NCBI GenBank assembly: GCA_002025645.1
Contig: CP018783.1
Span: 2,046,001 to 2,110,000 of the forward strand
Direction: 5' to 3'
Origin: Curtobacterium pusillum
GTDB taxonomy: Bacteria > Actinomycetota > Actinomycetes > Actinomycetales > Microbacteriaceae
DNA: 64,000 nucleotides
Both the position numbers and the translations under genes were made by a program. The notes under the pieces are model-generated. The model made no database searches. It saw only the letters and a program-made list of their open reading frames with translations, and had not been told where the DNA came from. Below are positions 44,788 through 53,264 of the stretch, one piece after another (positions within the stretch are counted from its first letter, which is position 1; the number at the start of each line of letters is the position of its first letter).

Positions 44788-45567
44788 CTACCGTCGGTCG
44801 GCGAGGGCCCCGTCGACGCTGAGAGCGGCCTCACGGCGGTCCTCTTCCTCGCGCTCCCAGGCGTCCTTCACGAAGCGGTACCAGAGGAACACGGCGAACC
44901 CGGCGAAGACGACCCACTCGACGGCGTAGAAGAGGTTCAGCCAGTCGAACTGGACCTCGCGCGTCGGGGCGCGGTCGGCGATGGTGCCGAGGTCGGCGGC
45001 CTTCGCGGTGGTGCCGTCGGCGACGACGTACCCGAGGTACATCTCGTCGTCGAAGCTCTTCCACGTGTTCACGAACCGGGCCGGTGCGACCGCCGAGTAC
45101 TCGCCCTTGTCGTAGGTGTCCTGGTCTGGTGACTCGGCCGGGTAGTAGCGGCCCTCGATGGTCAGGCGCGCGCCGTCCGTCAGACGGTCACCCCCGGCGA
45201 CGGCGGCCGTGCGCTGGTCGGACCACCCGATGACGACCGGGAGGCTCGCACCGCTCCCGGCATCGACCAGGTGTCCCACGGTCTGGTACGTCCCGCCCCC
45301 GCTGCGGCCGGTCAGGACGGTCGTGTCACCGGCGACGAACGTGCCGGTGACGGTGACCTTCTGCCCGGCCATCGTCTCGGTCGCGGGCTGCATCGGCCGG
45401 GTCACGGCGTCGAGGGACTTCCGCGTCTCGGTGGTCGCCGGCAGCGGCTTGCCGTTCGCGATGCTCCGCTCGAGCTGCCACTTGCCCAGCCCGGCGAACA
45501 CCGCCGCCAGCACGAGCGCCAGCAACAGCAGCGCGATCCACCTCGGTCGTCGGGCTACGGCCCACAT
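44788..45567 (-). CDS. SURF1-family protein
   Basis: 259 aa. Two membrane spans flank an extracytoplasmic domain: WIALLLLALVLAAVFAGLG near the N-terminus, then GKWQLERS and the central SLPVVIGWSDQR and LTIEGRYYPAESPD, and a C-terminal span NLFYAVEWVVFAGFAVFLWY. SURF1 proteins assist cytochrome c oxidase assembly (heme a insertion). Gap of 10 nt to DUF3817 and 5 nt to the antiporter gene, so it belongs to the same transcript. Confidence 0.92.
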   Translation of the reverse strand: MWAVARRPRWIALLLLALVLAAVFAGLGKWQLERSIANGKPLPATTETRKSLDAVTRPMQPATETMAGQKVTVTGTFVAGDTTVLTGRSGGGTYQTVGHLVDAGSGASLPVVIGWSDQRTAAVAGGDRLTDGARLTIEGRYYPAESPDQDTYDKGEYSAVAPARFVNTWKSFDDEMYLGYVVADGTTAKAADLGTIADRAPTREVQFDWLNLFYAVEWVVFAGFAVFLWYRFVKDAWEREEEDRREAALSVDGALADRR

Positions 45568-45572
45568 TCGTA

Positions 45573-47006
45573 TCAGTACTCCGGATCGCGCTGTCGGACC
45601 GGGCGTTCGGGGCGCTCGGCCGGAAGGGGCTCGGACGCCGCCTCCGAGGGCTCATTCTCCCGCTCTTCCCTGCCAGCCGCCTCCACCAGGGCGAACTCCT
45701 CCGCGAACTGGCGGTCGCGCTCCGCACGGCGTGCGGCGGCATCCGCGGCGTCGGACTCGGCGACGGCCTCTGCTGCCTCGGCCGCGGCGGCAGCCGCGAC
45801 GGCCCGGCGACCGCCGAGGCGCGAGCGCAGCCGCGCGAGGCGGGCGGGCCGCACCACGAGGCGGCCGATCCGGTCCGAGTTCACGGCGAGGAGGGGTCCG
45901 AGGATGGCCATGACGAGGACGTAGAGGCCCGCGAACGCGGTGATCCGTGCCTCCAGGCCGGCGGCAGCCGAGAGCGTCGCGAGGATCAGCGCGAACTCGC
46001 CACGGTTCACCAGGATGACGGCGGTGTTGATGCCCTGCTGGACGTTGAAGCCGTTCATCCGGGCGACGAGCTGACCGGCGACCGCGTTGAGCACGACCGT
46101 CATGCCGATGGCGCCGAGGACGGGCCAGAGCACCTCGCCGAAGGTGGACAGGTCGAGCCCGAGGCCGAAGTTCACGAAGAAGAACGCCGCGAACACGTCG
46201 CGCATCGGGAGTGCGAGCTGCTCGATGCGGTCCCGGTAGCGGGTCGCACCGCAGAGCAGACCGATGACGAAGGCGCCGATGGCGTCGGTCACGCCGAGCA
46301 GGTCGCCGATGCCGCCGAACATCACCGCGAGCCCGAAGAACAGCACGGTGAACAGTTCGTCGTCACGCGTCGCGAAGATCTTCGACACCCACTTGCCGGC
46401 GAACCGGGCGAGGGTGAACATCACGATCAGGAAGCCGAACGCGAGCGCGAGCTTGCCGACCACCGCCCACGCGTTCGTGTCGCCGGAGAGCACCACGGAG
46501 ACGATCGCCAGGTAGATGGCGATGAAGACGTCCTCGATCACCGTGACACCGAGGATCATCGGCGTCTCGTCGTTCGCCAGGCGCCGCAGCTCGATGAGGA
46601 GCTTCGTGACGATCGCGCTCGACGACGTCGCCGTCATGCCCGCGATGATCAGCGCTTCGCGGGTGCCCCAGCCGAGCGAGAACCCGAACGCGAACCCGAC
46701 GCCCATGTTGATGGCGACGTACGTGCCACCGGAGACCAGCAGCTTTCCGGCGTTGCCGTAGAACTCCTCCTGGTCGAACTCCAACCCGAGGTTGAACAGC
46801 AGCAGGATGAGGCCGAAGGTCGCGATCAGTTCGATCGTGTGGGACTCGACGTTCAGCCCGATCCACGGGGTGTGCGGACTCGCGATGAGCCCGACGATCA
46901 TGTAGATCGGGATCGCCGGCAGCCCGATCACCTTGCCGAGTCGCCCCAGCACGTAGGCGATGACGAAGAGCACACCGATGGTGAGCAGCTCACCACCCAG
47001 GTGCAT
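45573..47006 (-). CDS. CPA2-type cation:proton antiporter (KhtU-like)
   Basis: 477 aa. About 12-13 membrane spans; family features include PHTPWIGLNVESHTIELIAT, FNLGLEFDQEEFY, TATSSSAIVTKLLIELRRLA and FVNFGLGLDLSTFGEVLWP. No TrkA-N domain is fused. Instead the tail is Ala/Glu/Arg-rich (about 395-477) and likely coiled or disordered. The gene 3 nt upstream encodes a KhtT-like TrkA-C protein, the usual regulatory partner of potassium/proton antiporters of the KhtTU type. Ion specificity is inferred. Confidence 0.9.
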   Translation of the reverse strand: MHLGGELLTIGVLFVIAYVLGRLGKVIGLPAIPIYMIVGLIASPHTPWIGLNVESHTIELIATFGLILLLFNLGLEFDQEEFYGNAGKLLVSGGTYVAINMGVGFAFGFSLGWGTREALIIAGMTATSSSAIVTKLLIELRRLANDETPMILGVTVIEDVFIAIYLAIVSVVLSGDTNAWAVVGKLALAFGFLIVMFTLARFAGKWVSKIFATRDDELFTVLFFGLAVMFGGIGDLLGVTDAIGAFVIGLLCGATRYRDRIEQLALPMRDVFAAFFFVNFGLGLDLSTFGEVLWPVLGAIGMTVVLNAVAGQLVARMNGFNVQQGINTAVILVNRGEFALILATLSAAAGLEARITAFAGLYVLVMAILGPLLAVNSDRIGRLVVRPARLARLRSRLGGRRAVAAAAAAEAAEAVAESDAADAAARRAERDRQFAEEFALVEAAGREERENEPSEAASEPLPAERPERPVRQRDPEY

Positions 47007-47009
47007 GCG

Positions 47010-47540
47010 CTAGCTCTTCCGCGGGGCCTCGGCCGATGCGGCCGCAAGCTCTCCGCTGCGGTAGAAGGAGAAGGCCTTGGCGACCTTCTCGGGGGACCCG
47101 GCGACGACGATCGTGTCACCGGGGAAGACGACGAAGTCCGACGAGGGCGCCGGGTTGGCGCTGTCGCCGCGGACGACGGCCACGACGGTCAGGCCGATGA
47201 AGCCCGAGTCGTGCAGGTCGCCGAGGGGCTTGCCGGCGATCGCGTCGTCGTAGTCGACCGAGAACCAGTCGATGCTGAGGCCCGGGATCTCGTCGAGCTT
47301 GTCGAGGCCCTCGGTGATCCGGGTGCCGCCGAGCAGCTCGGCGAGCGTGTGTGCTTCGTCCTCACTGAGGCGCAGCGACACCTTCTCCGACTTGTCCGCG
47401 CCGTCCGAGACGTCCGCGAAGGAGATGAGGTCGGAGTGACCCGACCGGTGCGTGATGACACCGCACTTGCCACCGTCGTCGGTGTAGAAGCTGTGCAGCA
47501 CGCCGACTCCGGGGAGTTTGACGCGATGGACGTCGACCAT
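47010..47540 (-). CDS. TrkA-C domain regulatory subunit (KhtT-like)
   Basis: 176 aa, soluble. The N-terminal half (MVDVHRVKLPGVGVLHSFYT, KCGVITHRSGHSDLISF) matches KhtT-like proteins. The C-terminal TrkA-C domain (about 95-165) has HDSGFIGLTVVAVVRGDS and DTIVVAGSPEKVAKA. TrkA-C domains bind small ligands such as c-di-AMP, and the N-terminal part gates the antiporter. SD AAAGGGAG before the ATG at 47540. First gene of the five-gene operon. Confidence 0.9.
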   Translation of the reverse strand: MVDVHRVKLPGVGVLHSFYTDDGGKCGVITHRSGHSDLISFADVSDGADKSEKVSLRLSEDEAHTLAELLGGTRITEGLDKLDEIPGLSIDWFSVDYDDAIAGKPLGDLHDSGFIGLTVVAVVRGDSANPAPSSDFVVFPGDTIVVAGSPEKVAKAFSFYRSGELAAASAEAPRKS

Positions 47541-47597
47541 GATGGCTCCCTTTTCGAGTACCCCGATGATAACCACCGCGGACGTCCGGTCATTCCG

Positions 47598-49145
47598 TCA
47601 GGCGAAGTCGGTTCCGGCTCCGTGCGCTGCCGCGAGCAGCGACCGGTCCGCGACGAGCTCGACGGCTGCCGCGATCTCGGGGGCGAGCCAGCGATCGTCG
47701 CCCGGCCCGGCGACCCGCTGCCGGAGGGCGGCGCGCACCGCCCCGGTGAGCGCAGCCGTCCCGGCGCCACGCATGTCGGCCGCCCGCGCCGCCGTCAGGA
47801 CCTCGATCGCGAGCACACCGGTGAGCCCGTCGACCGCCCGGCGGAGCTTGCGTGCGGCGCCCCAGCCCATCGACACGTGGTCCTCCTGCATCGCCGAGGT
47901 CGGGATCGAGTCCACCGACGCGGGCACGGCCAGGCGCTTCAGCTCGGAGACGATCCCGGCCTGCGTGTACTGCGCGATCATGTGTCCGGAGTCGACGCCG
48001 GGGTCGTGCGCCAGGAAGGGCGGGAGTCCGCCGCTCCGGGTCGCGTCGAGGAACCGGTCGGTCCGGCGTTCGGACATGCTCGCGACGTCCGCCACGACGA
48101 TCGCGAGGAAGTCGAGCACGTAGCCGATCGGCGCGCCGTGGAAGTTCCCGTTCGACTCGACCCGCCCGTCGAGCGTGACCACGGGGTTGTCGACCGCCGA
48201 CGCCAACTCGCGGGACGCGACGAGCGCCGCGTGGTCGAGGGTGTCCCGCGCGGCACCGTGCACCTGCGGGGCGCAGCGCAGCGAGTAGGCGTCCTGGACC
48301 CGGGTGAAGCCCGTGGAGCGGTGCGCGGCGATCACCGGCGAACCGTCCAACGCAGCACGCATGTTCGCGGCCGAGCGGGCCTGGCCCGGGTGCGGGCGGA
48401 GCGCCTGCAGGTCGGCGGCGAAGACGGTGTCCGTGCCGGCCAGGCCCTCGACGCTCATGGCCGCCGCGAGGTCCGCGGTGCTGAGCAGTGCGCCGAGGTC
48501 GTCGAGCGCCAGGACGAGCATCCCGAGCATGCCGTCGGTGCCGTTGATGAGCGCCAGGCCCTCCTTCTCGCGGAGGACCAGCGGCTCGATGCCCGCCGCG
48601 GCGAGCGCCTCGGCCGCCGGCATCGGGACACCCTGGACCCGCACGTCGCCCTCCCCCATCGCGGCGAGCGCGCAGTGCGCCAGCGGGGCGAGGTCGCCGG
48701 AGCAGCCGAGACTGCCGTACTCCCCGATCACCGGCGTGATCCCGGCGTTGAGCAGGTCGGCGTACGTCCGGGCGACCTCGGGACGGACGCCCGTGCGACC
48801 GGTGGCGAGCGTGGACAGCCGGAGGAGCAGGAGCGCACGGACCACCTCGTCCTCGACGGCGGGGCCGCTCGACGCCGCGTGGCTTCGGACGAGGGAGGCC
48901 TGCAGCTGCGCACGACGGTCGAACGGGATCTGCTTGGTGGCCAGGGCGCCGAAGCCCGTCGAGACGCCGTAGTGCGGGACGGTGTCGTCCGCGAGGGCCT
49001 CGATGACGGCTCGGCTCTCCGCCATCGCGGCGAGCGCGGTGGGTGCGAGCTCGACGCGTGCGCCGTGCCGGGCGACGGCGACCACGTCGTCGGGAGCGAG
49101 TGCGCCGACGTCGACCGTGACGACGGGTGCGGTGGTGGTGGTCAT
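47598..49145 (-). CDS. hutH: Histidine ammonia-lyase
   Basis: 515 aa. Deaminates histidine to urocanate, first step of histidine degradation. Active-site regions HYGVSTGFGALA, YGSLGCSGDLAPLAHCALAA, VQDAYSLRCAPQVHGA and NGNFHGAPIGYVLDF are present. The MIO cofactor would form from Cys-Ser-Gly instead of the usual Ala-Ser-Gly. No other hut genes are in the window. A perfect inverted repeat lies 38-58 nt upstream of the start. Confidence 0.93.
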   Translation of the reverse strand: MTTTTAPVVTVDVGALAPDDVVAVARHGARVELAPTALAAMAESRAVIEALADDTVPHYGVSTGFGALATKQIPFDRRAQLQASLVRSHAASSGPAVEDEVVRALLLLRLSTLATGRTGVRPEVARTYADLLNAGITPVIGEYGSLGCSGDLAPLAHCALAAMGEGDVRVQGVPMPAAEALAAAGIEPLVLREKEGLALINGTDGMLGMLVLALDDLGALLSTADLAAAMSVEGLAGTDTVFAADLQALRPHPGQARSAANMRAALDGSPVIAAHRSTGFTRVQDAYSLRCAPQVHGAARDTLDHAALVASRELASAVDNPVVTLDGRVESNGNFHGAPIGYVLDFLAIVVADVASMSERRTDRFLDATRSGGLPPFLAHDPGVDSGHMIAQYTQAGIVSELKRLAVPASVDSIPTSAMQEDHVSMGWGAARKLRRAVDGLTGVLAIEVLTAARAADMRGAGTAALTGAVRAALRQRVAGPGDDRWLAPEIAAAVELVADRSLLAAAHGAGTDFA

Positions 49146-49183
49146 GCTGCTCCTGCGCTGGTCACGAACGGCGCCGTCTCGAA

Positions 49184-49203
49184 TGTACCGACTGGACGGT
49201 ACA
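49184..49203. promoter_or_regulatory. Probable operator upstream of hutH
   Basis: TGTACCG-ACTGGA-CGGTACA, perfect 7-bp arms, between the divergent hutH and the small membrane-protein gene. On the minus strand the right arm contains TACATT, a possible -10 of hutH. Suits a dimeric TetR-, GntR- or IclR-type regulator; which one cannot be told. Confidence 0.65.
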
Positions 49204-49244
49204 GATCATGGCAGCGTTCCGGGTGGTTCCGCTAGGGTCCGCGC

Positions 49245-49748
49245 ATGGGGAGAACACGCATCGTCGTCGCCGGGGTCGGGGTCCTGGCGGTCATCGCCTA
49301 CGCAGCACTGCTCGCGGTGCAGGAACTCGTGCTCGATCCGCTCGCAGCCGTGCCGGGGACGCCGCTCGCGACGATCTACGCGCACCTCGACGGGCAGGGG
49401 TTCGACGTGCGCTCCGACGTGGTGGGCGTCGTCGTCATCGCGTCGATCGGCGTCGTCCTCGCGATCGTGGTCGCCGTCGTGACGCTGTGGCGGCGCGTCG
49501 AAGCGCACTTCGTCGCCGCGTGGTTCCTCGGCATCCTGGCCGCCGGAGCGGTCCCGGCCTTCGCCGCGGGCTTCCAGCTCGGCATGGACGTCGCCGACGG
49601 CTACGGCATCGGCGGGGAGGACCACACCATCTGGGCCGGTGTCCTGTACGTCACCAGCGTGATCGCGCTCGTCGCGATCCCGGTCCTCCTCGTGGTGGGT
49701 GAGCGACGCCGTGCGCGCCACGCCACGTCGGCGACGCTGGTCGCCTGA
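49245..49748 (+). CDS. Four-span hypothetical membrane protein
   Basis: 167 aa. Hydrophobic segments about 5-25, 60-82, 92-112 and 128-150 (VVGVVVIASIGVVLAIVVAV, AWFLGILAAGAVPAFAAGF, LYVTSVIALVAIPVLLVVG), with an acidic extracellular loop DVADGYGIGGEDHTIW. No family recognised. Divergent from hutH, convergent with glpD. Confidence 0.75.
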   Translation: MGRTRIVVAGVGVLAVIAYAALLAVQELVLDPLAAVPGTPLATIYAHLDGQGFDVRSDVVGVVVIASIGVVLAIVVAVVTLWRRVEAHFVAAWFLGILAAGAVPAFAAGFQLGMDVADGYGIGGEDHTIWAGVLYVTSVIALVAIPVLLVVGERRRARHATSATLVA

Positions 49749-49757
49749 CGGGGGCGG

Positions 49758-49795
49758 GTCGCGCCTCCAGGCCGTTGACCGTCTGGAGGCGCGAC
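49758..49795. terminator. Bidirectional hairpin between convergent genes (family B-like)
   Basis: Perfect 13-bp arms GTCGCGCCTCCAG / CTGGAGGCGCGAC with a 12-nt loop, placed between the membrane-protein gene and glpD, both ending here. Its arms carry the family B core. Confidence 0.8.
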
Positions 49796-49820
49796 TCGCG
49801 TTCGCGACGCGGGTCGCGTC

Positions 49821-51701
49821 CTACTCGGGTTCCGTCGTCTTCTCGCCGACCACCGCTTCGTCGGACGCCTTCGCGCCCTCCGCGCCGCTCGAGCGGCCGC
49901 CGCCGACGACCACGTCGTCCTCGTCGAAGCCGAACGCGATGTCCGGCGCCTCGAGACGGACGCGGTCCGCCGACTCGTCGTCGGGCTGCAGCTGCGACTC
50001 CCGCTCGGCGGCGACGCGCTTCAGGTAGTTCGACACCTCGTTCTCGGTGGTCTCCTGGTCCCAGCCGAGCACGTCCGCCATGAGTTTCGCGGCGACGGGG
50101 GCGGCGGACTCACCGCGGTCCCACGCCTCGATCGAGATGCGGGTCCGGCGGGCGAGGACGTCCTCCAGGTGCAGGGCTCCCTCGTGCGAGGCCGCGTAGA
50201 CGACCTCGGCGCCGATGTAGTCGTCGGCGCCGGGGAGCGGCTCGGCGAGCGACGGGTCCTCCTTGACGAGCCGGAGGACCTCGGTCGCGAGCGTGCCGTA
50301 CCGGTTCAGCAGGTGCTCGATGCGGACCTTGTGCACCCCGAACGACCGGGCGGTGCGTCCGCGGCGGTTCCAGGCGGCCGGGTAGCCCTCGGCGCCGAGG
50401 AGCGGGATGTCCTCGGTCGTCGATCCCGGGATCTTGCCGTCCATCGCGGCGACGGCCTCGTCGATGGCGTCCTTGCCCATCACGCGGTACGTCGTCCACT
50501 TGCCGCCGGCGACGACCACCAGCCCGGGGACCGTGTGGGCGACGACGTGCTCGCGGCTGAGCTTCGACGTCTGGTCGGACTCCCCGGCGAGCAGCGGGCG
50601 GAGTCCGGCGTAGACGCCCTCGACGTCCTCGCGTGTCAGCGGGACCGCGAGCACCTTGTTCACGTGCTCGAGGATGTAGTCGATGTCCGCCGCGGTCGCT
50701 GCCGGGTGCGCCTTGTCGAGGTACCAGTCGGTGTCCGTCGTCCCGACGAGCCAGTGCCGGCCCCACGGGATCACGAACAGCACGCTCTTCTCGGTGCGGA
50801 GGATCATGCCCGTGTTCGACTGGAAGCGGTCCCGCGGGATGACGAGGTGCACGCCCTTCGACGCCCGCACCTTGAACTGTCCGCGGGTGCCGATCATCGC
50901 CTGGGTGTCGTCGGTCCAGACGCCCGTCGCGTTGACGACCTGCTTCGCGCGGATCTCGAACTTCTCACCGGTCTGGATGTCGTGCGCCTCGGCACCGACG
51001 ACGCGCTCCCCGACCTTGATGAAGCCCTCGATGCGGATGCGGCTCGCGGCGTGTGCGCCGTACGACGCCGCCGTGCGCACGAGCGACGCGACGTAGCGGG
51101 CGTCGTCGACCTGGGCGTCGTAGTAGGTCATGCCGCCGACGAAGGCGTCCTTCTTGAGGCCCGGCATGTTCTTCAGGACCTGCCCGCGGCTGAGGTGCCG
51201 GTGGTGCGGGACACCAGGGGGTCGGCCGCCGGACCAGCTGAAGACGTCGTACATCGCCATGCCGATGCCGATGTAGAACCGCTCCCACACCCGGTGATTG
51301 AGCGGGTAGAGGAAGCGGACGGGCTTGACCAGGTGCGGGGCGATCCGCTGGAGCAGGAGTCCGCGTTCGATCAGGGCCTCGCGGACCAGAGCGAAGTTGA
51401 GCTGCTCGAGGTAGCGGATGCCGCCGTGGACGAGCTTCGACGAGCGGCTCGACGTCCCCGAACCCCAGTCGCGGGCCTCGACGATGCCGACGTTCAGGCC
51501 ACGGGTCACGGCATCGAGCGCACTGCCCGCACCGACGATCCCGCCGCCGACGACCAGGACGTCGAGTTCCCGGGTCTTCATCGCCTCGATCGCGGCCGCG
51601 CGTTCGTCCGGGCCGAGCTTCGCCGACGGGTCGAACCCGACCCCCGGCGCTGCGTTCTCGGCCCGGGCCGGCCTCATTGCGCTGCTGCTGGACTTCGCCA
51701 T
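49821..51701 (-). CDS. glpD: Aerobic glycerol-3-phosphate dehydrogenase
   Basis: 626-aa FAD enzyme that oxidises glycerol 3-phosphate to dihydroxyacetone phosphate and passes electrons to quinone at the membrane. FAD-binding DVLVVGGGIVGAGSALDAVT, SSKLVHGGIRYLEQLNFALV, GLRPLLAGESDQTSKLSREH and GKWTTYRVMGKDAIDEAV are typical. The C-terminal domain is followed by an acidic Glu/Gly-rich tail of about 60 residues that is variable in the family. The start at 51701 (MAKSSSSAM) is favoured over an upstream frame of Arg-rich sequence. Confidence 0.95.
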   Translation of the reverse strand: MAKSSSSAMRPARAENAAPGVGFDPSAKLGPDERAAAIEAMKTRELDVLVVGGGIVGAGSALDAVTRGLNVGIVEARDWGSGTSSRSSKLVHGGIRYLEQLNFALVREALIERGLLLQRIAPHLVKPVRFLYPLNHRVWERFYIGIGMAMYDVFSWSGGRPPGVPHHRHLSRGQVLKNMPGLKKDAFVGGMTYYDAQVDDARYVASLVRTAASYGAHAASRIRIEGFIKVGERVVGAEAHDIQTGEKFEIRAKQVVNATGVWTDDTQAMIGTRGQFKVRASKGVHLVIPRDRFQSNTGMILRTEKSVLFVIPWGRHWLVGTTDTDWYLDKAHPAATAADIDYILEHVNKVLAVPLTREDVEGVYAGLRPLLAGESDQTSKLSREHVVAHTVPGLVVVAGGKWTTYRVMGKDAIDEAVAAMDGKIPGSTTEDIPLLGAEGYPAAWNRRGRTARSFGVHKVRIEHLLNRYGTLATEVLRLVKEDPSLAEPLPGADDYIGAEVVYAASHEGALHLEDVLARRTRISIEAWDRGESAAPVAAKLMADVLGWDQETTENEVSNYLKRVAAERESQLQPDDESADRVRLEAPDIAFGFDEDDVVVGGGRSSGAEGAKASDEAVVGEKTTEPE

Positions 51702-51771
51702 CGTCGCCTCCGTGTCGCGGTGTCGCGCTCGGCGCCGTGGCGTCACCCGTGCTGGAGTGCGGGTGCCACCG

Positions 51772-52893
51772 TCACTGCTGGTGGTACGGCGCCACGACCA
51801 CTTCTACTCGCTGGAACTCCTTGACGTCGGAGTATCCGGTCGTCGCCATCGACCGGCGCAGCGCACCGATGATGTTCGCGCGGCCGTCCCACGTCGGGGT
51901 CGGGCCGTTCAGGACGTTCTCGAGCGGGGCGATCGTGCCGACCTCGACCCGGCGGCCACGGGGCAGCTCCGGGTGGTGCGCCTCGGCACCCCAGTGGAAC
52001 CCACCGCCCGGCGCCTCGGTCGCGCGGGCCAGGGCGGTACCGAGCATCACGGCGTCGGCGCCCATCGCGATCGCCTTCACGACGTCGCCGGCGGTGTCGA
52101 GACCGCCGTCGGCGATGACGTGCACGTACCGGCCGCCGGACTCGTCCATGTAGTCGCGGCGAGCGCCGGCGATGTCCGCGACGGCCGTGGCCATCGGAGC
52201 GTGGATGCCGAGCGCGGCACGGGTCGTCGAGGCTGCGCCACCGCCGAAGCCGACGAGCACACCCGCGGCACCGGTGCGCATGAGGTGCAGTGCCGCCGTG
52301 TAGGTGGAGGCACCGCCCACGATCACCGGGACGTCGAGTTCGTAGATGAACTTCTTGAGGTTGAGGGGCTCGGTGTTCTGCGAGACGTGCTCGGCCGAGA
52401 CCGTGGTGCCGCGGATCACGAACAGGTCGACACCGGCGTCGACGACGGTCTGCGAGAACTCCTGCGTGCGCTGCGGGCTGAGCGATCCGGCGACCGGGAC
52501 GCCCGCGGCGCGGATCTCGGCGAGACGTGCGGTGATCAGCTCGGCCTTGACCGGCTCGGAGTAGATCTCCTGCATGCGCTTCGTGACGTTGCCGTCGGTG
52601 AGCGCCTTGATCTCGTCGAAGTAGGGCGTCGGGTCCTCGTACCGGGTCCAGAGCCCCTCGAGGTCGAGCACGCCGAGCATGCCCAGCTTGCCCATCTGGA
52701 TGACCGTGGCCGGCGAGGCGACGGAGTCCATCGGGGCGGAGAGGATCGGCGACTCGAACGTGAACGCGTCGATCGACCACTGCACGTTCACGTCGCGCGG
52801 GTCACGCGTCCGTCGCGAGGGGACCACCGCGATGTCGTCGAACGCGTACGCCCGACGTCCGCGCTTGCCTGCACCGATCTCGACTTCACTCAC
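51772..52893 (-). CDS. guaB3: GuaB3, IMP dehydrogenase-related protein
   Basis: 373-aa member of the IMPDH/GMPR superfamily without CBS domains. TIM-barrel and phosphate-binding features: AYAFDDIAVVPSRRTRDPRD, SAPMDSVASPATVIQMGKLG, VHVIADGGLDTAGDVVKAIA, DAVMLGTALARATEAPG. In my by-eye alignment the segment equivalent to the IMPDH catalytic loop GSICTTR reads GGAASTTR, so the catalytic Cys is Ser. Canonical guaB is elsewhere in the window (57670), so this paralogue has a separate, less certain role. The gene starts 9 nt after a small membrane-protein gene. Confidence 0.92.
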   Translation of the reverse strand: MSEVEIGAGKRGRRAYAFDDIAVVPSRRTRDPRDVNVQWSIDAFTFESPILSAPMDSVASPATVIQMGKLGMLGVLDLEGLWTRYEDPTPYFDEIKALTDGNVTKRMQEIYSEPVKAELITARLAEIRAAGVPVAGSLSPQRTQEFSQTVVDAGVDLFVIRGTTVSAEHVSQNTEPLNLKKFIYELDVPVIVGGASTYTAALHLMRTGAAGVLVGFGGGAASTTRAALGIHAPMATAVADIAGARRDYMDESGGRYVHVIADGGLDTAGDVVKAIAMGADAVMLGTALARATEAPGGGFHWGAEAHHPELPRGRRVEVGTIAPLENVLNGPTPTWDGRANIIGALRRSMATTGYSDVKEFQRVEVVVAPYHQQ

Positions 52894-52902
52894 CCGGCAA
52901 GC

Positions 52903-53115
52903 CTAGCGGTCGTGCCGTGCGCGTGACCCGGGTGGGCGCGGGCGAGCCCGGCGCTTGCGGAGGGCGCGCAGGACGAGTCCGAGCAGGAGCGCCAGCACGA
53001 TCAGGACCCCGAGGAGCGCCGCGGCCACCTTCACGAGCAGGGCCGCCCCGATGAAGAGCGCGGCGAACACGAGCCAGACGAGGGCGTCGAGCACGAGGGG
53101 GCCGGGGGTACGCAC
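52903..53115 (-). CDS. Small two-span membrane protein
   Basis: 70 aa. Two adjacent hydrophobic segments (LVLDALVWLVFAALFIGAAL and VAAALLGVLIVLALLLGLVL) and a strongly basic tail (RALRKRRARPRPPGSRARH). GTG start at 53115; TATCGT ends 7 nt before it, so a leaderless start is possible. Unknown family. It ends 9 nt before guaB3. Confidence 0.6.
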   Translation of the reverse strand: MRTPGPLVLDALVWLVFAALFIGAALLVKVAAALLGVLIVLALLLGLVLRALRKRRARPRPPGSRARHDR

Positions 53116-53171
53116 GTGCGGAACGATACCGACCCGGCGGAGGCGAGCCGTGCCTCCAGGCCGACACGTGG

Positions 53172-53216
53172 GAGGAGGGCCGTGCGGCGCATCAGCGACT
53201 TCGCACGACCCTCCTC
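53172..53216 (-). terminator. Hairpin after the Liv-type transporter operon
   Basis: Interrupted inverted repeat GAGGAGGG-c-CGTGCG / CGCACG-a-CCCTCCTC, 48 nt past the last stop codon (53265). A family B half-element (GTGCCTCCAGGCC, 53150-53162) lies just beyond. Confidence 0.6.
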
Positions 53217-53264
53217 GGTGCGGATGCCGCCCCCACAGCGACACCCGCGGTCGACTCCGACCGC

